A stretch of 64,000 bases of DNA from assembly GCA_934256705.1 (NCBI GenBank), contig CAKQPF010000007.1, positions 1-64,000 of the forward strand, given 5' to 3'. The DNA comes from an uncultured Prevotella sp. (GTDB lineage Bacteria; Bacteroidota; Bacteroidia; Bacteroidales; Bacteroidaceae). Below the pieces are notes generated by a model, which did no database searches, was not told the DNA's origin, and saw only the letters and a list, made by a program, of their open reading frames with translations. Below are positions 60,847 to 64,000 of the stretch, in pieces. Positions within the stretch are counted from its first letter, which is position 1, and each line of letters begins with the position of its first letter. Both the position numbers and the translations under genes were made by a program.

Positions 60847-63800
60847 TTATCCCATCACCAGTTCGTCAATGATGTTCTTGACGCTTGTGCTGTTGATCTG
60901 CTTGCGGAAGTGGACTGTGAAACCATTATCTGCCATTGCCTTGAAGAATTCCTCTGCACACGAAATCTTCGTATCCTCATCAGGTGATATATGCGACTCC
61001 TTATCATACGCCTTTGTCTCAATCACGATGTTCAGTTCCTTGGAACCGTCGGATCTCTTGACCACATACATGAAATCGGGACTGTAGTTGCTTGATGCCA
61101 CAGTTGGAATGCAGATGCTATGTGACGGTATCTTTCCATATACGATGACTTCGTCAATATCTGCCCTGATATTCTTGAGCTCCAAGTCAGAATCATGAGC
61201 ATAAGCATCATAGAGATACTTGACAGGAGGTTCGCCTGGTACGCTCTTATTGCCGATGTATGTCTGAACTACTTCATCCTTCACTGTGCCATCGGCATTG
61301 GTGAGCTTTGTTTCTTTCATCGTGTAATTGGCTTGCTTATAGCGCACCAAACCCACGAGTTGGTCACATTTCCAGTCATCCACGGCACCAATCAATCTTG
61401 TCAACGAACTGTCGTTAAACATTTCGTTGGTGAGTTGGCAGCCATCTTTTGCAGTTTCACATATAGCCTTGTGCAATATATGAACAGGGATATTGGTATG
61501 CCTTGAAGCACGCTTCAGAAAGTCATTATATCCATAATGGCGGTCGTGCAATGTCAATTCTGCATGAGAACCCTCATTGGCTACTGCTACATTTCCCTCG
61601 AATTCAAGAATTCTGCGGGATGACTCTACGGTTTGAAAAGAGAACACACCCTTCTCCTTAATGACGGAAGGCAGTTCGGCTTCTATCTTCCTGTCTATCT
61701 CCTTGTCAAAATACAGGACATATTTCCTGTTCAATTTAGCCCATAGCTCTCGCAGTTCCTCAAACCTTGCCTTGCGGATACGAATCTTTTCACTGCGATT
61801 ACTGTTGCGGTTGGTGATGCGACCGGCATTCACGCCACCCGTTATATCATTGAACTCAGGATATTCCATCAGCAGATCATCGAACTTCTCCGGTATTACT
61901 TTCTTGTCGAAATCGACATACCCCTTGGTCATCAGTTCAATAAAGAACTTGTTGACTTCTATATTACGCTTCTCTGCCACCTTGATGATATCTTCCGCAG
62001 TAATTGAAAGCGGGCTCTTCTTGTCGGCATCAAGTTCACCATTGATTTCCGCTACGAGCTTGTTGGCAAAGTCCTTCTCTGTGAAGTCAACGATATAGTT
62101 GAGCATGAAGGATGAATCGCTGATGCGGTTTCCTGCACTGTCCACAGGCAAACGCAGACCACGTCCTACCTCCTGCAACTTGCTGACCTCTGATCCACTT
62201 GAGCGTAACTTACAGATGGTAAACACATTCGGATTATCCCATCCTTCCTTCAATGTCCATTTGGAGAACAGGAAACGAAGAACATTCGGCTTGCCTTCTG
62301 CATCAGTAAAGCTCAACAGTTCCTTCTTGCCATAAAGAATTGCATTCACCTCTTTGGCTATGTTCTCATCTGTATCGTTATTGTCCTGCGAGAAATATCC
62401 TGCACACGAAGCATCAATATTGTCGAGTGTTGCCTGGAGATAAGCCTTATATTCTGGAGTGTTCTGGCGCATCAGTTCTTTCTCCACTCTTGCCTTCAGC
62501 ATATCTATGAACTTCTGTCTCAACCAGCCGTCATTCTTGCCTTCCGGTCCACGGAAACTTTCTATGTTGTCAATGAAGAACAATGCCAGAGTCTTGATAG
62601 GCAGTCCTTCACGGCAGAAATTCTCGCGCTCCGTCTCGAAATGACGCATCAAGGCGAGTTCAATCATACCCTCCTGATAGGACACACCATACTGATCTGG
62701 AAAGAACTCTTCTCCTGTCTGCTTCTCCTGACCATTGCTCAGGCTGACGCTGTTCTTGCTGATGGCATCTACGACAATGCCCTCCAGATCATTGTCAATA
62801 GAGCCAAGACTCTCACCTAAATGGAGCGTGAAGGTCTTACCTGTATTAGTGGTATTTGTCAGTTTCATGCTGGCACTGTCACCCTTCACGGTTGAGAGCA
62901 CCTTGACCTTCTTCTCCGCTTTCTTTCCTCCAGGCAATTCCAGATGCTCTTTGGCAACGCCCTTGATAAGTCCTTGATTAAAGGAATCTGCTGCATTCAG
63001 GTCATATATCAGTTCCTGATAATCCTTCACAGAATGCTTGTTCTTGCCCTTGCCCACCGTAAGTTCCGGGAAGGTGGCACCATAGCGCAATACCAGTTGA
63101 GGACGGAAATTCTCAATAAGCGCAGCATACGATTTGCCACCGCGCTCCATACGATGTGGCTCATCAATGATCAGCACAGGCTTGGTGTCAGCAATAGCAT
63201 CCACAGGACGATGGAATTCGCCCAGCATCTGGTCATAGTCCTCACGAGTCAGCAGCTTACCATTGGTGATGAGCTGAGCGTTAAGCAGTAGAACATATAT
63301 CTTATGCTGGACATGGTGGGTTCCATAAAAGAAATGTCCTACAGAAGACGGCATGTTCAGACGACCCTTCTTCTGCTTCTTCTGAGGTTCCAGCAAGCAT
63401 AGTTCTATCTCTGCATTGTAGTTGCACACCATCTCGAAATGGCGCTTCACCTCCTGTTCCTTCAGGAACGCTGCAGTTCCTGCCTTGATCGGTAATGTCG
63501 GAACGGCAATGATGAACTTATTGATGCCACAGCGTTTATGCAATTCAAACATGGTTCGTGTATAGACATAGGTCTTGCCCGTACCCGTCTCCATCTTGAT
63601 GTCGAGGATACGATGGTATGGCAATTCCTTAATCTTGTCCGAGAGCATATAATGAGTCACCCTTTGCTTGGTAGCTTTATCCAATATCTTGGATTTCTGC
63701 CGCACGAGGCATAGTGCCTCGCCATCGAGCTGCCGCTTCAGCAATGGGTTCTGGTGGCTTTGCCTTGCCGGTTCCTGTATAGATGCCTCTACCACAGCGG

Positions 63801-63858
63801 CAACGCCTTCGACGGGCATTGTCTGGTGTGCGAGGTTGTTTTCGAGTTTCAGTTCCAT
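60847..63858 (-). CDS. res: type III restriction endonuclease Res subunit
   Basis: 1003 residues, full length for Res. Superfamily 2 helicase motifs are METGTGKTYVY (Walker A, about 88-98), LIIDEPH (DExH variant), RYGATFP, and the C-terminal FLFSKWTLKEGWDNPNVF plus QEVGRGLRLPV. The nuclease region at the end has SPDFMYVVK and IVIETKAY, a PD-(D/E)xK core. With its Mod methyltransferase it cuts foreign DNA between head-to-head unmethylated sites. The Mod gene is not in the window; a partial ORF 4 bases upstream runs off the right edge. No in-frame damage is seen. Confidence 0.93.
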   Translation of the reverse strand: MELKLENNLAHQTMPVEGVAAVVEASIQEPARQSHQNPLLKRQLDGEALCLVRQKSKILDKATKQRVTHYMLSDKIKELPYHRILDIKMETGTGKTYVYTRTMFELHKRCGINKFIIAVPTLPIKAGTAAFLKEQEVKRHFEMVCNYNAEIELCLLEPQKKQKKGRLNMPSSVGHFFYGTHHVQHKIYVLLLNAQLITNGKLLTREDYDQMLGEFHRPVDAIADTKPVLIIDEPHRMERGGKSYAALIENFRPQLVLRYGATFPELTVGKGKNKHSVKDYQELIYDLNAADSFNQGLIKGVAKEHLELPGGKKAEKKVKVLSTVKGDSASMKLTNTTNTGKTFTLHLGESLGSIDNDLEGIVVDAISKNSVSLSNGQEKQTGEEFFPDQYGVSYQEGMIELALMRHFETERENFCREGLPIKTLALFFIDNIESFRGPEGKNDGWLRQKFIDMLKARVEKELMRQNTPEYKAYLQATLDNIDASCAGYFSQDNNDTDENIAKEVNAILYGKKELLSFTDAEGKPNVLRFLFSKWTLKEGWDNPNVFTICKLRSSGSEVSKLQEVGRGLRLPVDSAGNRISDSSFMLNYIVDFTEKDFANKLVAEINGELDADKKSPLSITAEDIIKVAEKRNIEVNKFFIELMTKGYVDFDKKVIPEKFDDLLMEYPEFNDITGGVNAGRITNRNSNRSEKIRIRKARFEELRELWAKLNRKYVLYFDKEIDRKIEAELPSVIKEKGVFSFQTVESSRRILEFEGNVAVANEGSHAELTLHDRHYGYNDFLKRASRHTNIPVHILHKAICETAKDGCQLTNEMFNDSSLTRLIGAVDDWKCDQLVGLVRYKQANYTMKETKLTNADGTVKDEVVQTYIGNKSVPGEPPVKYLYDAYAHDSDLELKNIRADIDEVIVYGKIPSHSICIPTVASSNYSPDFMYVVKRSDGSKELNIVIETKAYDKESHISPDEDTKISCAEEFFKAMADNGFTVHFRKQINSTSVKNIIDELVMG

Positions 63859-63862
63859 GCAA

Positions 63863-64000
63863 TTACTTTTTCCAATGATTGTAACGCTCCTTTATTTCAT
63901 GAGGAACTTCGTTGAAATCCTCGAGGTCATACCCATGATACTCCCAATTCCCACTATGCATGAACTTAACATAGTTCTCATTCCGAGAATCCCATGTATA
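63863..64000 (-). CDS. partial ORF upstream of res, running off the right edge
   Basis: The last 45 codons of a gene whose start lies beyond the window. It ends GNWEYHGYDLEDFNEVPHEI then KERYNHWKK and stops 4 bases before the res start codon, so the two are probably co-translated. The visible part does not look like the end of a Mod methyltransferase and I cannot name it. It may be a small accessory gene between mod and res. Confidence 0.6.
   Translation of the reverse strand, partial: YTWDSRNENYVKFMHSGNWEYHGYDLEDFNEVPHEIKERYNHWKK

Overview
The window looks like a Bacteroidales chromosome, most probably Prevotella or Segatella. Three things point there: many promoters carry the Bacteroidetes -7 box TAnnTTTG (some with TTTG or TTG about 18-20 bases upstream), the gene families are typical of the group (hybrid two-component regulator, DUF5686, DUF2023, DUF5020, DUF2264, inositol-phosphate synthase, CvfB), and secreted proteins end in Prevotella-like C-terminal tails. 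I found no rRNA or tRNA genes and no CRISPR array. The genus call is inference.

Layout. 1-1478 is non-coding; its left edge may be the 5' part of a group II intron read leftward. 1479-11530 is a pectin-type carbohydrate locus on the minus strand: GH2 enzyme, SGNH esterase, hybrid two-component sensor/regulator, GH28 pectinase. 11955-14595 (minus) holds a flippase-like membrane protein, a CDP-alcohol phosphatidyltransferase and a HAD phosphatase. With the myo-inositol-phosphate synthase at 19655 these could make inositol lipids, but a very large secreted pectin methylesterase (14841-19331) sits between them. Then come a DUF5686 outer-membrane protein, flavodoxin with DUF2023, and a collapsed GH115 gene. 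27456-33626 is housekeeping: trkH, trkA, dxs and asd. 33766-37621 holds a cation/proton antiporter, a LolD-like ATPase and CvfB.

37622-39278 is a graveyard of repeats and gene fragments (DUF3791, a secreted-protein piece, an IS1380 transposase N-terminus, a GH43 C-terminus). It is followed by a DUF2264 lipoprotein, a TldD-TldE fusion protease and a PP2C-kinase-FGE fusion. 47123-49015 carries an AAA ATPase plus DUF4435 pair resembling the PARIS defence architecture. 49394-54950 is a nucleobase salvage operon (xpt, xanthine permease, uracil permease, DUF5020 channel, AzgA permease). 55094-56867 holds a DKNYY protein and more collapsed genes, including a DcuB remnant. 57257-64000 reads as a defence island: an AAA ATPase overlapping a small unknown partner, a small ORF, a Crp-type regulator, an SDR enzyme and a type III restriction Res subunit.

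The most unusual feature is the density and variety of non-coding repeats: a MITE-like element with inverted ends, hairpins whose stems covary around a conserved 8-base loop, a 22-bp tandem array related to a dispersed palindromic family, TTGTTTGG-type simple repeats (one translated inside a gene), and two very large inverted repeats. Several genes have lost their middles but kept both ends.
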